Positions 8,163 through 17,608 of a DNA stretch of 64,000 nucleotides are shown one piece after another. Source of the DNA: Cytobacillus praedii (GTDB lineage: Bacteria > Bacillota > Bacilli > Bacillales > Cytobacillaceae); contig NZ_LMBX01000003.1 of NCBI RefSeq assembly GCF_001439605.1, positions 69,805-133,804 on the forward strand. Reading direction: 5' to 3'. A program made the translations under genes and the position numbers. Under the pieces are notes generated by a model. It worked only from the letters and a program-made list of their open reading frames with translations, was not told where the DNA came from and did no database searches. Each line of letters starts with the position of its first letter. Positions within the stretch are counted from its first letter, which is position 1.

Positions 8163-8876
8163 ATGACATTATTAAATGTAGACATTCAATCAGCAGGCTA
8201 TGACAAGGGAAAGGAAATTATCAATAATATTCATTTTAATATTAAAGAAGGAGAGCTGATTGGATTAATCGGCCCTAATGGTGCTGGAAAAAGCACAACC
8301 ATTAAAACGATTCTTGGGTTATTGGAAAACAAGGAGGGGGAAATTTCTTTTAGGGAGAATACAAAATATTCTTATGTACCGGAAAGACCCGTTTTCTATG
8401 ATGAGCTGACATTATGGGAGCATCTTGATTTTATCGCAGCAGTTGAGGCTCTCCCTGATAAGGAGTACAAGGAGAAAGCAAAAGATCTACTTGAGCAGTA
8501 CAAGCTAATGGAACATGCACATGAATATCCCGGCAAGTATTCAAAGGGCATGCAGCAAAAAGCCATGCTAATCTTAGCGATGATTACAAGCCCAAAGGTA
8601 TACATTATTGATGAGCCATTTATTGGGCTCGATCCGAACGCGATGAAGCTTTTCTTAAAGCTAATTGAGACGGAACAAAAGCGGGGGGCAGGAATATTGA
8701 TGTCCACGCATGTATTAGATACAGCAGAAAAGGTATGTGATCGGTTCATAATGATCCATAAAGGGCAGCTGAAAGCAACGGGAACACTCAAGGATATTCG
8801 AGAACAGTGTAATCTTCCTGATGGGTCCCTGTATGACTGCTTTCATTTAATTGCAGAGGGTAATCCCGATGAGTAG
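8163..8876 (+). CDS. ythP: ABC transporter ATP-binding protein YthP
   Basis: A 237-residue nucleotide-binding subunit. Walker A is GPNGAGKST (about 37-45), the signature motif is YSKGMQQK, Walker B is VYIIDEPFIGLDP, and the switch histidine lies in MSTHVLD. The EcsA-like arrangement and position match B. subtilis ythP. It is co-translated with the membrane subunit ythQ, whose ATG lies inside its last codons (ATGAGTAG). The SD is AGGAGG. The substrate is unknown; the related Ecs exporter affects secretion and peptide handling. Confidence 0.92.
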   Translation: MTLLNVDIQSAGYDKGKEIINNIHFNIKEGELIGLIGPNGAGKSTTIKTILGLLENKEGEISFRENTKYSYVPERPVFYDELTLWEHLDFIAAVEALPDKEYKEKAKDLLEQYKLMEHAHEYPGKYSKGMQQKAMLILAMITSPKVYIIDEPFIGLDPNAMKLFLKLIETEQKRGAGILMSTHVLDTAEKVCDRFIMIHKGQLKATGTLKDIREQCNLPDGSLYDCFHLIAEGNPDE

Positions 8877-10059
8877 CTGGAAACTTTTTCGTGATCGATA
8901 CATAAGAGATCGAAAATATCAGTATAGGGTTATCCGATCAATTGCCGATTGGACAATCATTATATATCTTATTATTCCTGCCCTATTATTTATAATCTTT
9001 CAGTACCGGTCTTGGTGGATGGAGCTGCCGAGCTGGATTGAATACATTCCGTTTATCTTGATATTCCTGCTTATTTATCTTTTGTCCTGGAATGGAAGCA
9101 TTCGTACATATGTTGAGGAAGCAGACAAAGTATTTCTAATAAAGATGCAGTCAGTCTTTTTGGGGATGAAAAAATGGGGATATTTATACTCACTCTTTTC
9201 CCAATCGGTAGTAACAGCAATTACGTTTCTTATATTGCTGCCATTCTTAAGAAATCATTTCTTTCTTAGCTGGCAGGAAATAGGTGCATTGTTTTTTTTC
9301 TTTATTGCATTAAAAGCGCTAATTATGCTCGTAAAATATCATCTGAAGAAAATAGACAAAAGGATTAAAAAGCTAGCACTTAGTATTCTTTTGTTTGTTG
9401 CCTTAAGCTGGATGTGTCAGCTAATCTATTACCTTTGGGATAAAGATGCCTTGTTTCTCGTTTGCTTATGCGGAATCGTCTTGCTGCCAGCTTCCATTTA
9501 TTTCAGCTTAAAGTCTATCCGGAAATTATCTGCAATCGATCACGAAATAGATATGGGCCGAGCCGATAAGACGAAAAATATTGAGCTTATCTTCATACTC
9601 TCAAATGAAATTGAAAAACCAATTGTTTCGAAAAGAACAAAACCGCTTCTATTCCGGCGTTCTAAGCGAATGTTTAAAAAGCGAGTACCGGTAAATGGGT
9701 TCATTGAATTGTTTTTAAAGGTATTTCTAAGAAACCGCTCGTATGTGATAAGCTATTTTCAAATTATTTCCGTTGGAACCGTTGCAATCGTACTCATTCC
9801 ACCTCTCTGGATAAAAATAATCATTTTCTTCGGCTTTCTTATTATGATGAATTCATGGCTTTCACTTGTTTGGGATAAGATTGCACCATCCAATCCACTA
9901 AGTAAAAAATATAGTGAAACAGATTTCTATTTTAAGGCACGGAAAAGGGCTGTAATCTTTTTATTTACAATAGCGATCATCCTTCTAGCCTTTTTTGTAT
10001 TATGCTGGCATAGTATACTGTCCCAATTTGGCATGCCATTTGGTTTGTTCAGAAGGTAG
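8869..10059 (+). CDS. ythQ: ABC transporter membrane subunit YthQ (EcsB-like)
   Basis: A 396-residue membrane protein with about nine to ten hydrophobic segments, including pairs near 35-75, 110-155, 175-225 and 305-350, and a final one at about 365-390. It overlaps ythP by 8 bases (ATGAGTAG), indicating translational coupling. The start ATG 8869 is chosen over an in-frame ATG at 8851 because GAGGG lies upstream of it and the family begins MSSWKLFRDRYIRDRK. EcsB-type permeases pair with one ATPase to form an exporter; the cargo is not known. Confidence 0.88.
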   Translation: MSSWKLFRDRYIRDRKYQYRVIRSIADWTIIIYLIIPALLFIIFQYRSWWMELPSWIEYIPFILIFLLIYLLSWNGSIRTYVEEADKVFLIKMQSVFLGMKKWGYLYSLFSQSVVTAITFLILLPFLRNHFFLSWQEIGALFFFFIALKALIMLVKYHLKKIDKRIKKLALSILLFVALSWMCQLIYYLWDKDALFLVCLCGIVLLPASIYFSLKSIRKLSAIDHEIDMGRADKTKNIELIFILSNEIEKPIVSKRTKPLLFRRSKRMFKKRVPVNGFIELFLKVFLRNRSYVISYFQIISVGTVAIVLIPPLWIKIIIFFGFLIMMNSWLSLVWDKIAPSNPLSKKYSETDFYFKARKRAVIFLFTIAIILLAFFVLCWHSILSQFGMPFGLFRR

Positions 10060-10116
10060 GAAAATATTTTTATTTATTTGTGTTAGGTGTATCATGGTGC
10101 ATAAGGAAAAATGAAT

Positions 10117-10125
10117 TGATATAAT
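10117..10125 (+). promoter_or_regulatory. Extended -10 promoter of pepV
   Basis: TGATATAAT is an extended -10 (TGn plus consensus TATAAT) about 45 bp before the pepV start, with no good -35 at 17 bp. Confidence 0.5.
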
Positions 10126-10167
10126 TTTAAATAGATTTAATTTTTTTCTTACACTGGAGGATTAGTA

Positions 10168-11586
10168 ATGAACGTGATTGATTGGCAAAAAGAAGTGGAA
10201 CAAAGAAAAGAAGCACTGATTGACGATGCCAAAAAGCTTCTGCAAATTAAAAGTGTATTGGAAGAAGATCAAGCAACAGAAGATGCTCCACTAGGAGAAG
10301 GGGTAAAGGAAGCGTTAGATTTCATGCTTCAGCTTGGCGAGAAAGATGGGTTCACCCCTAAGAATGTTGGAAACCTTGCAGGACATTTAGAATTTGGACA
10401 AGGTGAGGAAATTGTCGGGATTCTTTGTCATGTGGATGTTGTACCAGAAGGAGACGGCTGGTCAAGTGATCCATATGGTGCCGAAATCCGTGATGGCAAA
10501 ATATTTGCAAGAGGAGCCATTGATGATAAAGGCCCAACGATGGCTGCGTATTATGCTATGAAGATTGTGAAGGAGCTAGAACTTCCATTAAATAAGCGTG
10601 TCCGCATGATCATTGGAACGGATGAGGAAAGTGATTGGCGTTGTGTAGATCATTACTTTGAAAATGAAGAAATGCCGGCAATGGGTTTCGCACCGGATGC
10701 AGATTTCCCTATCATCTATGCAGAAAAAGGGATTGCTGATTTTGACCTTGTTCAAAGTGGAGAAGGTTCTAAGTACGATGGAGAAATAAAGGCAACTGTG
10801 CTCTCCTTCGAATCTGGCAGAAGATATAATATGGTTCCAGATTTTGCAAAGGCATCACTTGAAGTGAATAATGAGCCAACAGAGATCGTGCAAATGTATG
10901 CTGATTTTCTTAAACAGAATGACCTTCCGGGAAAATACTACATTGAAAACGGTGTATTAATTCTTGAGGCGGAAGGGATTTCAGCCCATGGGATGGAGCC
11001 GAATAACGGGAAAAATGCAGGTCTCTACATGGCTAAGTTTTTATCAGAATTGAAAATTGATTCGAAAGCAAGACACTTTTTCCAGTTTGCGACTGCATAT
11101 TTTTATGATGAGTCAAGAGGTAAAAAGCTGGGTATTGCCTATTCAGATGATATTACTGGAGATTTAACAATCAATGTAGGGAAGCTTGCCTTTACACAGG
11201 AAAATGGCGGACGTCTAGGATTAAATGTCCGCTATCCTGTTACAAATAATATGGATGATACGAAAGGCATTCTTGAAGGTTTGCTAAAAGATGAACACTT
11301 TATCATTGAAAATTTCACTGACTCGAAGCCGCATCACGTGGCTGAAGATGATTTTCTCATTCAAACACTAAAGAAAGTGTATGAGGAACAAACAGGTGAA
11401 AAGGCTGAACTGCTTTCAATTGGTGGAGGAACCTATGCTCGTTCCTTAAAGTCTGGTGTGGCATTCGGTCCGCTTTTCCCTGGAAGAGAGGATATCGCAC
11501 ACCAAAAGGATGAATATATGTATATAGAAGACATGCTAAGAGCAACAGCGATTTATGCACAGGCTATATACGAACTTGCAAAATAA
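10168..11586 (+). CDS. pepV: Dipeptidase PepV, M20 family
   Basis: A 472-residue zinc dipeptidase. Metal and catalytic segments are CHVDVVPEGDGW (about 87-98), GAIDDKGPTMAAYY, and GTDEESDW with the catalytic base Glu. The C-terminal histidine lies in PGREDIAHQKDEYM. The Xaa-His/PepV branch cleaves dipeptides in the cytoplasm, releasing amino acids from imported peptides. Length equals that of B. subtilis PepV (YtjP). The SD is CTGGAGG. dat follows after 29 bp without a terminator, so the two are probably co-transcribed. This links D-amino acid formation with dipeptide breakdown (inference). Confidence 0.95.
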   Translation: MNVIDWQKEVEQRKEALIDDAKKLLQIKSVLEEDQATEDAPLGEGVKEALDFMLQLGEKDGFTPKNVGNLAGHLEFGQGEEIVGILCHVDVVPEGDGWSSDPYGAEIRDGKIFARGAIDDKGPTMAAYYAMKIVKELELPLNKRVRMIIGTDEESDWRCVDHYFENEEMPAMGFAPDADFPIIYAEKGIADFDLVQSGEGSKYDGEIKATVLSFESGRRYNMVPDFAKASLEVNNEPTEIVQMYADFLKQNDLPGKYYIENGVLILEAEGISAHGMEPNNGKNAGLYMAKFLSELKIDSKARHFFQFATAYFYDESRGKKLGIAYSDDITGDLTINVGKLAFTQENGGRLGLNVRYPVTNNMDDTKGILEGLLKDEHFIIENFTDSKPHHVAEDDFLIQTLKKVYEEQTGEKAELLSIGGGTYARSLKSGVAFGPLFPGREDIAHQKDEYMYIEDMLRATAIYAQAIYELAK

Positions 11587-11615
11587 AAATTTCCTAACAG
11601 GGGAGTATTGGAGAA

Positions 11616-12473
11616 ATGACATACGTAATTGTAAATGGAGAGTTCATTCATCGTTCGGAAGCAAAGGTAGATATTGAAGATCGAGGATATCAATTTGGGG
11701 ATGGCGTTTACGAGGTGATCCGTGTTTATAACGGGAAAATGTTTACTGGTACGGAGCATCTTGAACGTCTTATTGATAGCGGCAAGAAGATTGGGATGGA
11801 GATTCCCTATACTGTTTTAGAATTAACGAAGCAGCTTAAGCACTTAATTGATAAAAACGGGCTCAATTTAGGAACCTTGTACTTGCAGGTGACACGAGGA
11901 ATAGCCCCAAGGAATCATGCATTTCCTTCAAGGGATGTTTTGCCAACCTTTGTTGCTTATTCAAAGGAAGTGGAGAGACCTGTTGGAAATATGAAGTCAG
12001 GGGTAAAGACGATTCTGAACGAGGATATCCGCTGGCTTCTCTGCGATATTAAAAGTTTGAATCTATTAGGTAATTTAATGGCAAAACAAAAAGCGGTAGA
12101 GGCAGGCTGCTTTGAAGCAATCCAGCACCGCGATGGAGTTGTAACTGAAGGAAGCTTGTCCAATATTTCAATTATCAAAAATGGAAAAGTAATCACACAC
12201 CCGGCCGACAATCTCATCCTTAATGGGATAACAAGACAGAAAGTTTTAGAAATATGCAGGCAAAATGGCATTCCCTTTTCTGAAACTCAATTCACACTTG
12301 GTGATCTAAAGGATGCAGATGAAGTTTTTCTTTCAGGAACAACAGTTGAAGTGACACCAATTGTTGAAATCGAAGGAGAAAAAGTAGGGGACGGGAACGC
12401 AGGACCTATTACGAAAAATTTACAAGAGTTATTTATTAAAGAAATTGAAAAGGAATGCGGCGCAATTAGCTAA
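11616..12473 (+). CDS. dat: D-amino-acid transaminase
   Basis: A 285-residue fold-type IV PLP enzyme. The PLP-binding lysine lies in LCDIKSLNLLGN (near 145). The family-specific start is YVIVNGEFIHRSEAKVDIEDRGYQFGDGVYEVIRVYNG, and FLSGTTVEVTPI lies near the C-terminus. The enzyme interconverts D-alanine and alpha-ketoglutarate with D-glutamate and pyruvate, supplying D-Glu and D-Ala for cell wall. SD: GGGGAG. It is downstream of pepV, with a terminator immediately after. Branched-chain aminotransferases are related, but the length and N-terminus fit Dat better. Confidence 0.95.
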   Translation: MTYVIVNGEFIHRSEAKVDIEDRGYQFGDGVYEVIRVYNGKMFTGTEHLERLIDSGKKIGMEIPYTVLELTKQLKHLIDKNGLNLGTLYLQVTRGIAPRNHAFPSRDVLPTFVAYSKEVERPVGNMKSGVKTILNEDIRWLLCDIKSLNLLGNLMAKQKAVEAGCFEAIQHRDGVVTEGSLSNISIIKNGKVITHPADNLILNGITRQKVLEICRQNGIPFSETQFTLGDLKDADEVFLSGTTVEVTPIVEIEGEKVGDGNAGPITKNLQELFIKEIEKECGAIS

Positions 12474-12486
12474 ATAATTTAAGGGG

Positions 12487-12528
12487 AAAAGTAAGCAATG
12501 ATCATCTGAAATGGTTGCTTACTTTTTT
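12487..12528 (+). terminator. Terminator of pepV-dat
   Basis: AAAAGTAAGCAA (12487-12498) pairs with TTGCTTACTTTT (12515-12526), followed by further T. The stem is 12 bp and starts 13 bp after the dat stop. Confidence 0.9.
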
Positions 12529-12627
12529 CAATTTAATCGAAAATGTCATCAGCACCGCCGAATAAAGTAGAACCTATTATCAACATCTGCTAAAATAAGT
12601 TCAAATATTGCTCATTGGAGGATGAAA

Positions 12628-13197
12628 ATGAACCGTTCAACTCATTTTTTCTTTGCGGTTAGCTTACCAGAGGAAGTTAAAAAGGAGTTACATAAGCAAT
12701 GCTTAGCGATAAAGGAAAGTTTTCCGTTCCAGCGGTGGGTTCATCAAGAGGATTATCATATCACACTGGCCTTCCTTGGCGCAGCAGCAGAGGACAAGCT
12801 TGAAAAGGCAAAAAAGCTCGCATTGACAGAGTTGAATGGGCAAAAGGCATTTCCCCTTCAGATTAATCAGCTTGGCGTGTTTGGAAGAGTGGATTCACCA
12901 AGGATATTTTGGGCAGATACTGAGCAAGAGGAACGATTACATACGATTCGAAACATCGTATTTTCTGCTTGCCTGGAGGCTGGATTTAAGCTAGAAACGA
13001 GGGCCTTTAAATCACATATTACTTTAGCAAGGAAATGGGCTGGAAGCCATCCATTTGAGGAGGAACATTTAAAAAACAATCCATTTGACAAAGCTCCTCT
13101 CACATTTCAAGCGCAAGAAGTTGTTTTGTACCAAACACATATCGATCGAATCCCCAAATACGAAAAAATAGCAGCATTCCCGCTGCTGGAAGAATAA
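12628..13197 (+). CDS. thpR: RNA 2',3'-cyclic phosphodiesterase (LigT/ThpR)
   Basis: A 189-residue protein of the 2H phosphoesterase superfamily. Both catalytic HxT motifs are present: HITLAFLG (about 44-51) and HITLARKW (about 130-137). Family members open 2',3'-cyclic phosphates at RNA ends in vitro. Start ATG 12628 is selected because GGAGG ends 6 bases before it; the in-frame ATG at 12622 directly abuts that site. Corresponds in position to B. subtilis ytlP. It heads a run of same-strand genes (ytlQ, ytlR, amyX) with short gaps. Confidence 0.92.
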   Translation: MNRSTHFFFAVSLPEEVKKELHKQCLAIKESFPFQRWVHQEDYHITLAFLGAAAEDKLEKAKKLALTELNGQKAFPLQINQLGVFGRVDSPRIFWADTEQEERLHTIRNIVFSACLEAGFKLETRAFKSHITLARKWAGSHPFEEEHLKNNPFDKAPLTFQAQEVVLYQTHIDRIPKYEKIAAFPLLEE

Positions 13198-13235
13198 ATG
13201 AATTACTAGAGAGATGACAAGGCAGGCAAAGATAA

Positions 13236-14225
13236 ATGGGACAGTTAATTAAAATGCAAGATTATGTTTCACGGTATGAACAAAATATTTATTTATATCC
13301 ATCCCGCTATGTAAGGCTTAAAAAACATCAATGGGAAAAGTTGAAAGCTGCATGGGAAAATAACGATGCTTCTGTCTTCATGAACCAGTCACAGGAAGAA
13401 AATCCTGATTGGCTTGAAGAAGAGAAAAAGCCTTTAATAGATAAGCTAAAAGGGCTATGGAAGCTAGGCAAGAAGGATAATGAAGAGGAAGATCTGTTAA
13501 AACTAGATCAAATGGATCCTGATAACGAAGATAGTGGAGAGGAAGCCATTCTGCAATTCGAAACAAAATTCACCTATCGTCCTGATTCAGTGGAGGAATT
13601 AAAACATCAGTTCCTAGATCAATTATTCCGCTTTCAAATGAAATGGGCGAGCTCTACTTTGACTGAGAAATCGTTTGTGGATAAACGGTTCTATTATGAT
13701 GAAAAGTTAAAGTTTTTTCTTCAACGTTTTCCTGATACGTTTCTCGTTCTCTATCTACCGCTTTTTTTGCTAAAAAAGGCGCCGGTGGAAGTAGAAACGA
13801 TTATTTTAAGTCCGACTGGTGTTTGGTGCATTAGTCTTTTAGAGGAAGAGGATTCATCCGTATTTATCGGATCCAAAGAACGCTTTTGGGTGAAACGAGT
13901 AAATGGGGAAGAAAAAAAGGTATTGAATCCATTATTAGCATTAAACCGAACAGCGAAAATTGTTCATCAAATATTCCGCATGAATGAGATCGATTTACCG
14001 ATTCATAAGGTGATTCTTTGTAGAAATGGATATATTGATCACCCTGCAGCTCCCTTTGATGTCCAAATGATAGAAAAGCGAAATTATGAAGAATGGTTTA
14101 AAGGCATGAGGAATCTTCGTTCTCCGCTTAAACATGTGCAGTTTAAAGCGGCTCAGGCATTGCTGCAATATTGCCAAACGACATCGATTAGAAGACTTGA
14201 GTGGGAGATTTCTGAAGAAGAATAG
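13236..14225 (+). CDS. ytlQ: NERD-like domain protein YtlQ
   Basis: A 329-residue protein without signal peptide or membrane segment. The N-terminal third is charged and low in complexity, with an acidic linker near 60-105 (KKDNEEEDLLKLDQMDPDNE). The middle and C-terminal part, VETIILSPTGVWCISLLEEE followed by KVLNPLLALNRTAKIVHQIF and KVILCRNGYID, resembles NERD (nuclease-related) domains in order of motifs, but a full catalytic set is not certain. It occupies the place of B. subtilis ytlQ, of unknown function. The SD is weak (AAGGCAGG, about 10 bases away). Confidence 0.75.
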   Translation: MGQLIKMQDYVSRYEQNIYLYPSRYVRLKKHQWEKLKAAWENNDASVFMNQSQEENPDWLEEEKKPLIDKLKGLWKLGKKDNEEEDLLKLDQMDPDNEDSGEEAILQFETKFTYRPDSVEELKHQFLDQLFRFQMKWASSTLTEKSFVDKRFYYDEKLKFFLQRFPDTFLVLYLPLFLLKKAPVEVETIILSPTGVWCISLLEEEDSSVFIGSKERFWVKRVNGEEKKVLNPLLALNRTAKIVHQIFRMNEIDLPIHKVILCRNGYIDHPAAPFDVQMIEKRNYEEWFKGMRNLRSPLKHVQFKAAQALLQYCQTTSIRRLEWEISEEE

Positions 14226-14260
14226 TAGGAAAAAGTCTATATAGAAGGTAGAAATATGTG

Positions 14261-15208
14261 ATGAAAAAGCTCTATTTTATCATTAATCCTCAGGCGAAAA
14301 ATGGCCGTTGTCAAAAGGTTTGGCGAAAACTTGAAAAAATACTTAATGAACAAAACATTTTATTTGAGGCTTTTTTTACTGCGTATCATGGCCATGGAAA
14401 AGAAATTGTTCATTTGATTTCTGAAAAAGAGGCAGGGAAAAAAATCGTCATCGCCGTTGTTGGAGGAGATGGAACCATGCACGAGGTGGTGAATGGAGCT
14501 GTAGCCAACAAGCATATCCAGCTTGCATATATTCCAGGTGGGTCTGGTAATGATTTTTCTAGAGGATATGGCATTCCAAGAAATCCAGTTGCTGCGCTTT
14601 ACCACCTCTTGAGACAATTAGAGGAAGAAGCCTCACTAATTGATTTAGGGAAAATAACAAACAAAGATGAGGAATGCATTTATTTTGTCAATAATATGGG
14701 TGTTGGACTGGATGCTCATATTGCAAGGAAAGTAAATCTTTCAAAAATAAAAAAGCTATTAAACCGTATTACTTTAGGAAAGCTAGTCTATGTTTATTTT
14801 TTGCTGAAAAGTGTATTTACCTATCAGCGATCTTCAATTGAATTAATTATAGATGGGAAACGTTTAACGTTTGATTCCACTTGGTTTGTAACCGTTTCAA
14901 ATCAGCCGTTTTATGGAGGGGGAATGAAGATATCCCCTAATGCCTCCCCCTTTGATGGTCAGCTAAATATTACTATTGTTCATAATTTATCAAGATGGAA
15001 GCTCTTATTTGTATTTATTACTGTTTTTTGGGGAGGACATGTTGCATTTAAGGAAGTGGAAACGTTTACTGGTAGTGAGATTAGAATTTCTTCTCCCGGC
15101 ATGATACAAGCTCATGCAGATGGTGAGGATATCGGATGTACTCCATTAACATCCATTACTTGCCGAAAATTCCTTCCAATCCTTTCGAAGGCAAGTGGAC
15201 AGGAATGA
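14261..15208 (+). CDS. ytlR: Diacylglycerol kinase-family lipid kinase YtlR
   Basis: A 315-residue soluble lipid kinase. It begins KLYFIINPQAKNGRC, carries the nucleotide-binding motif VVGGDGTMHEVVNG (about 69-82) and IPGGSGNDFSRGYGIPRNP, and ends in a beta-sandwich with ISPNASPFDGQLNITIV and HADGED. The DagK/YegS/BmrU family phosphorylates diacylglycerol or related lipids. Start ATG 14261 is used; a GTG directly before it (14258) is slightly better spaced from AGAAGG. The gene lies 35 bp after ytlQ and 24 bp before amyX. The lipid substrate is not determined. Confidence 0.88.
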   Translation: MKKLYFIINPQAKNGRCQKVWRKLEKILNEQNILFEAFFTAYHGHGKEIVHLISEKEAGKKIVIAVVGGDGTMHEVVNGAVANKHIQLAYIPGGSGNDFSRGYGIPRNPVAALYHLLRQLEEEASLIDLGKITNKDEECIYFVNNMGVGLDAHIARKVNLSKIKKLLNRITLGKLVYVYFLLKSVFTYQRSSIELIIDGKRLTFDSTWFVTVSNQPFYGGGMKISPNASPFDGQLNITIVHNLSRWKLLFVFITVFWGGHVAFKEVETFTGSEIRISSPGMIQAHADGEDIGCTPLTSITCRKFLPILSKASGQE

Positions 15209-15232
15209 ATACTTGGATTTGGAGGTAGGATC

Positions 15233-17389
15233 ATGAAAGCCATAACTCGAAAATTTTTTGCTTACTTAGATGACATGCAAATCATTACGATCTTACTTCC
15301 CAATAATTATTTCGGAGGAAGCTCCTCACACTTTTCTATTAAAAAAATGAATAGGGGGGAGCATGTTCTTCTGACAATTATAAATCGAATACCGCTAGAA
15401 AATAGCGTTAAATATATTTGTCAGATAGAAGAAAAACTAGTAATTGGTGAACAATATTGGGTAATTGATGAGCATGGTGAAAAAACAGACTTGCAAATAG
15501 GCGCTGTTATACGCACAGCTGCTTTTGATAATGATTTTTTCTATGATGGCCAACTGGGCTATATATATCATTCCGATCACACTTTATTTAAGCTATGGGC
15601 TCCTACTGCAACAAAGGTGAAATTAAAATTGCTTCCCACGGATAGGCCTAAGACTGAAATATTTCATTCAATGATGAGAAAAGAGAAAGGGGTATGGCAG
15701 GCAGCAGTAACAGGTGATCTTGAGTGCTATTGTTATTCCTTTCTAATCTATGTGAATTTAGAATGGAGAGAGGCAGTTGATCCTTATGCCATTTCAGTTA
15801 GCACCAATGGAGAATATGCAGCTGTCATCGATCTGAACAAAACAAGAGTGACTAACCCCCCCCTCCCCCTATTTAAACAACCTACTGATGCAATTATCTA
15901 CGAAACACACATAAGGGATTTAACTATCCATTCTAATAGCGGAATTAAAAACAAAGGCAAATATCTTGGTGCTGCGGAGCTGCATACTGTTTCGGCAGAC
16001 GGAACACCAACAGGGATCTCCTATGTAAAGGAACTCGGTATCACGCATATTGAATTTCTTCCATTTAATGATTTTGAGGGGATTGATGAAAGAAGGAATA
16101 CGGATGAATACAATTGGGGTTATAATCCATTGCATTTTAATGCGCCCGAAGGCAGCTTTTCTACAGACCCTTCTAATCCATATGCAAGAGTAACAGAATT
16201 GAAAGCAATGATACATGCGGTCCATAGACAAGGGATAAGGGTAATTATGGATGTTGTTTATAATCATGTGTATATTCGAGAGTCTTCATCTTTTGAAAAT
16301 ATTGTTCCCGGCTACTATTTCCGCCATGATGAATTTGGAATGCCTTCCAATGGAACTGGTGTAGGCAATGATTTTGCTTCAGAACGGCTGATGGGAAGAA
16401 AATTTATTATTGATTCGGTTATGTATTGGCTGAAAGAATACCAAATAGATGGCTTTCGATTCGACTTGATGGGGATTTTGGACATTGAAACGATGAATGA
16501 AATCCGGAAGGCAGTTGATTCAATTGATCCATCTATTCTTATTATTGGAGAAGGATGGGATTTGGATACACCAATTTCCGCCAATAAGAAGGCTTGTATT
16601 CGCAACCAAAAATGTCTTCCGAGAATTGGCCAGTTTAATGATTGGTTCAGGGATACGGTTAAAGGGAGTACATTTCAATTAGAAGATAAAGGCTATGCAT
16701 TTGGAAATGCCCATTATTATGAGGCTGCTAAACAAGTTCTTGCAGGAAGTATTGGCCTGGATAGGACTGAGGCAGGATTATTTCTTTCACCAGTACAATC
16801 GGTCAATTACGTAGAATCACATGATAACCACACACTATGGGATAAATTAGCGGTCAGTTCTAAATCAATAAGTAAAGAAACAAGACAGAAGCAGCACATG
16901 CTTGCCACAGCAATGGTGCTGCTTTCACAAGGGATTCCCTTTTTGCATAGCGGGCAGGAGTTCTTCCGAACGAAGAATGGGGAAGGAAATAGTTATCGAT
17001 CATCCGATAAAATTAATCAGCTGGATTGGAATCGAAAATCTTATTATGAAGAGGAAGTTGCCTATCTGCGTGAACTAATTCGAATTCGAAAGTCACATGG
17101 TGCCTTTCGGTTTACTAATCGGAAGCTTATAAGTAAGCATATGTATTTTCTCCCCGCTGAAAAGCCGGTCATCGGATTTCTTTTAAATGATGTCGATGAT
17201 TATGGGGAGTGGGGAAAGATAATTGTTTTTTTTAATCCAGCTTTTTCACAAAAAATTGTGGAACTTCCTGAAGAGCAATGGCTGGTACTTGCGGATGAAC
17301 AAACAGCGAATATAAAGCCAAAGAGGATGCTTGAAAAAAATACACTAGAGCTGCCCCCTATATGCTTTTATGTACTTGTTAGCAAGTGA
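15233..17389 (+). CDS. amyX: Type I pullulanase
   Basis: A 718-residue debranching enzyme of GH13. After an N-terminal carbohydrate-binding-like region come IYETHIRDL, the pullulanase marker YNWGYNPLHF (about 300), DVVYNHVY, DGFRFDLMGI with the nucleophile Asp, IIGEGWDL with the acid Glu, and YVESHDNHTLWDK. It hydrolyses alpha-1,6 bonds in pullulan, glycogen or limit dextrins. No signal peptide is seen, so it acts inside the cell as B. subtilis AmyX does. SD GGAGGTAGG. It ends the thpR-ytlQ-ytlR-amyX run with a long-stem terminator. Confidence 0.95.
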   Translation: MKAITRKFFAYLDDMQIITILLPNNYFGGSSSHFSIKKMNRGEHVLLTIINRIPLENSVKYICQIEEKLVIGEQYWVIDEHGEKTDLQIGAVIRTAAFDNDFFYDGQLGYIYHSDHTLFKLWAPTATKVKLKLLPTDRPKTEIFHSMMRKEKGVWQAAVTGDLECYCYSFLIYVNLEWREAVDPYAISVSTNGEYAAVIDLNKTRVTNPPLPLFKQPTDAIIYETHIRDLTIHSNSGIKNKGKYLGAAELHTVSADGTPTGISYVKELGITHIEFLPFNDFEGIDERRNTDEYNWGYNPLHFNAPEGSFSTDPSNPYARVTELKAMIHAVHRQGIRVIMDVVYNHVYIRESSSFENIVPGYYFRHDEFGMPSNGTGVGNDFASERLMGRKFIIDSVMYWLKEYQIDGFRFDLMGILDIETMNEIRKAVDSIDPSILIIGEGWDLDTPISANKKACIRNQKCLPRIGQFNDWFRDTVKGSTFQLEDKGYAFGNAHYYEAAKQVLAGSIGLDRTEAGLFLSPVQSVNYVESHDNHTLWDKLAVSSKSISKETRQKQHMLATAMVLLSQGIPFLHSGQEFFRTKNGEGNSYRSSDKINQLDWNRKSYYEEEVAYLRELIRIRKSHGAFRFTNRKLISKHMYFLPAEKPVIGFLLNDVDDYGEWGKIIVFFNPAFSQKIVELPEEQWLVLADEQTANIKPKRMLEKNTLELPPICFYVLVSK

Positions 17390-17434
17390 AGAATAAATTA
17401 GCTTGACGATAAAAGCATGAAAGAGATAAAATTT

Positions 17435-17484
17435 ATAAAGATAGCTATTGGGTGATCTTAAAGCGATAGCTATCTTTATTTTTT
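17435..17484 (+). terminator. Terminator of amyX
   Basis: ATAAAGATAGCTAT (17435-17448) pairs with ATAGCTATCTTTAT (17466-17479), followed by TTTTT. Confidence 0.85.
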
Positions 17485-17514
17485 GAAATTGAAAAAGTTA
17501 TTTTGAAATAGATT

Positions 17515-17589
17515 GTCTAGCGTAGGCAGTTTGCCCCAAATAAAGAAATTTTATATTTGTTGGGGGAGGCAAGGCGTTTGCGCTTTTCT
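17515..17589 (-). repeat. Dispersed intergenic element, copy A (short)
   Basis: On the minus strand this reads AGAAAAGCGCAAACGCCTT at one end and ACGCTAGAC at the other. These are the same ends as the elements at 49591-49744 (plus) and 53876-54026 (minus). The interior can fold into an AT-rich hairpin flanked by CCCC and GGGG. It sits directly before ytmP. Confidence 0.6.
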
Positions 17590-17608
17590 ACTAAGCAGGT
17601 GAACAATT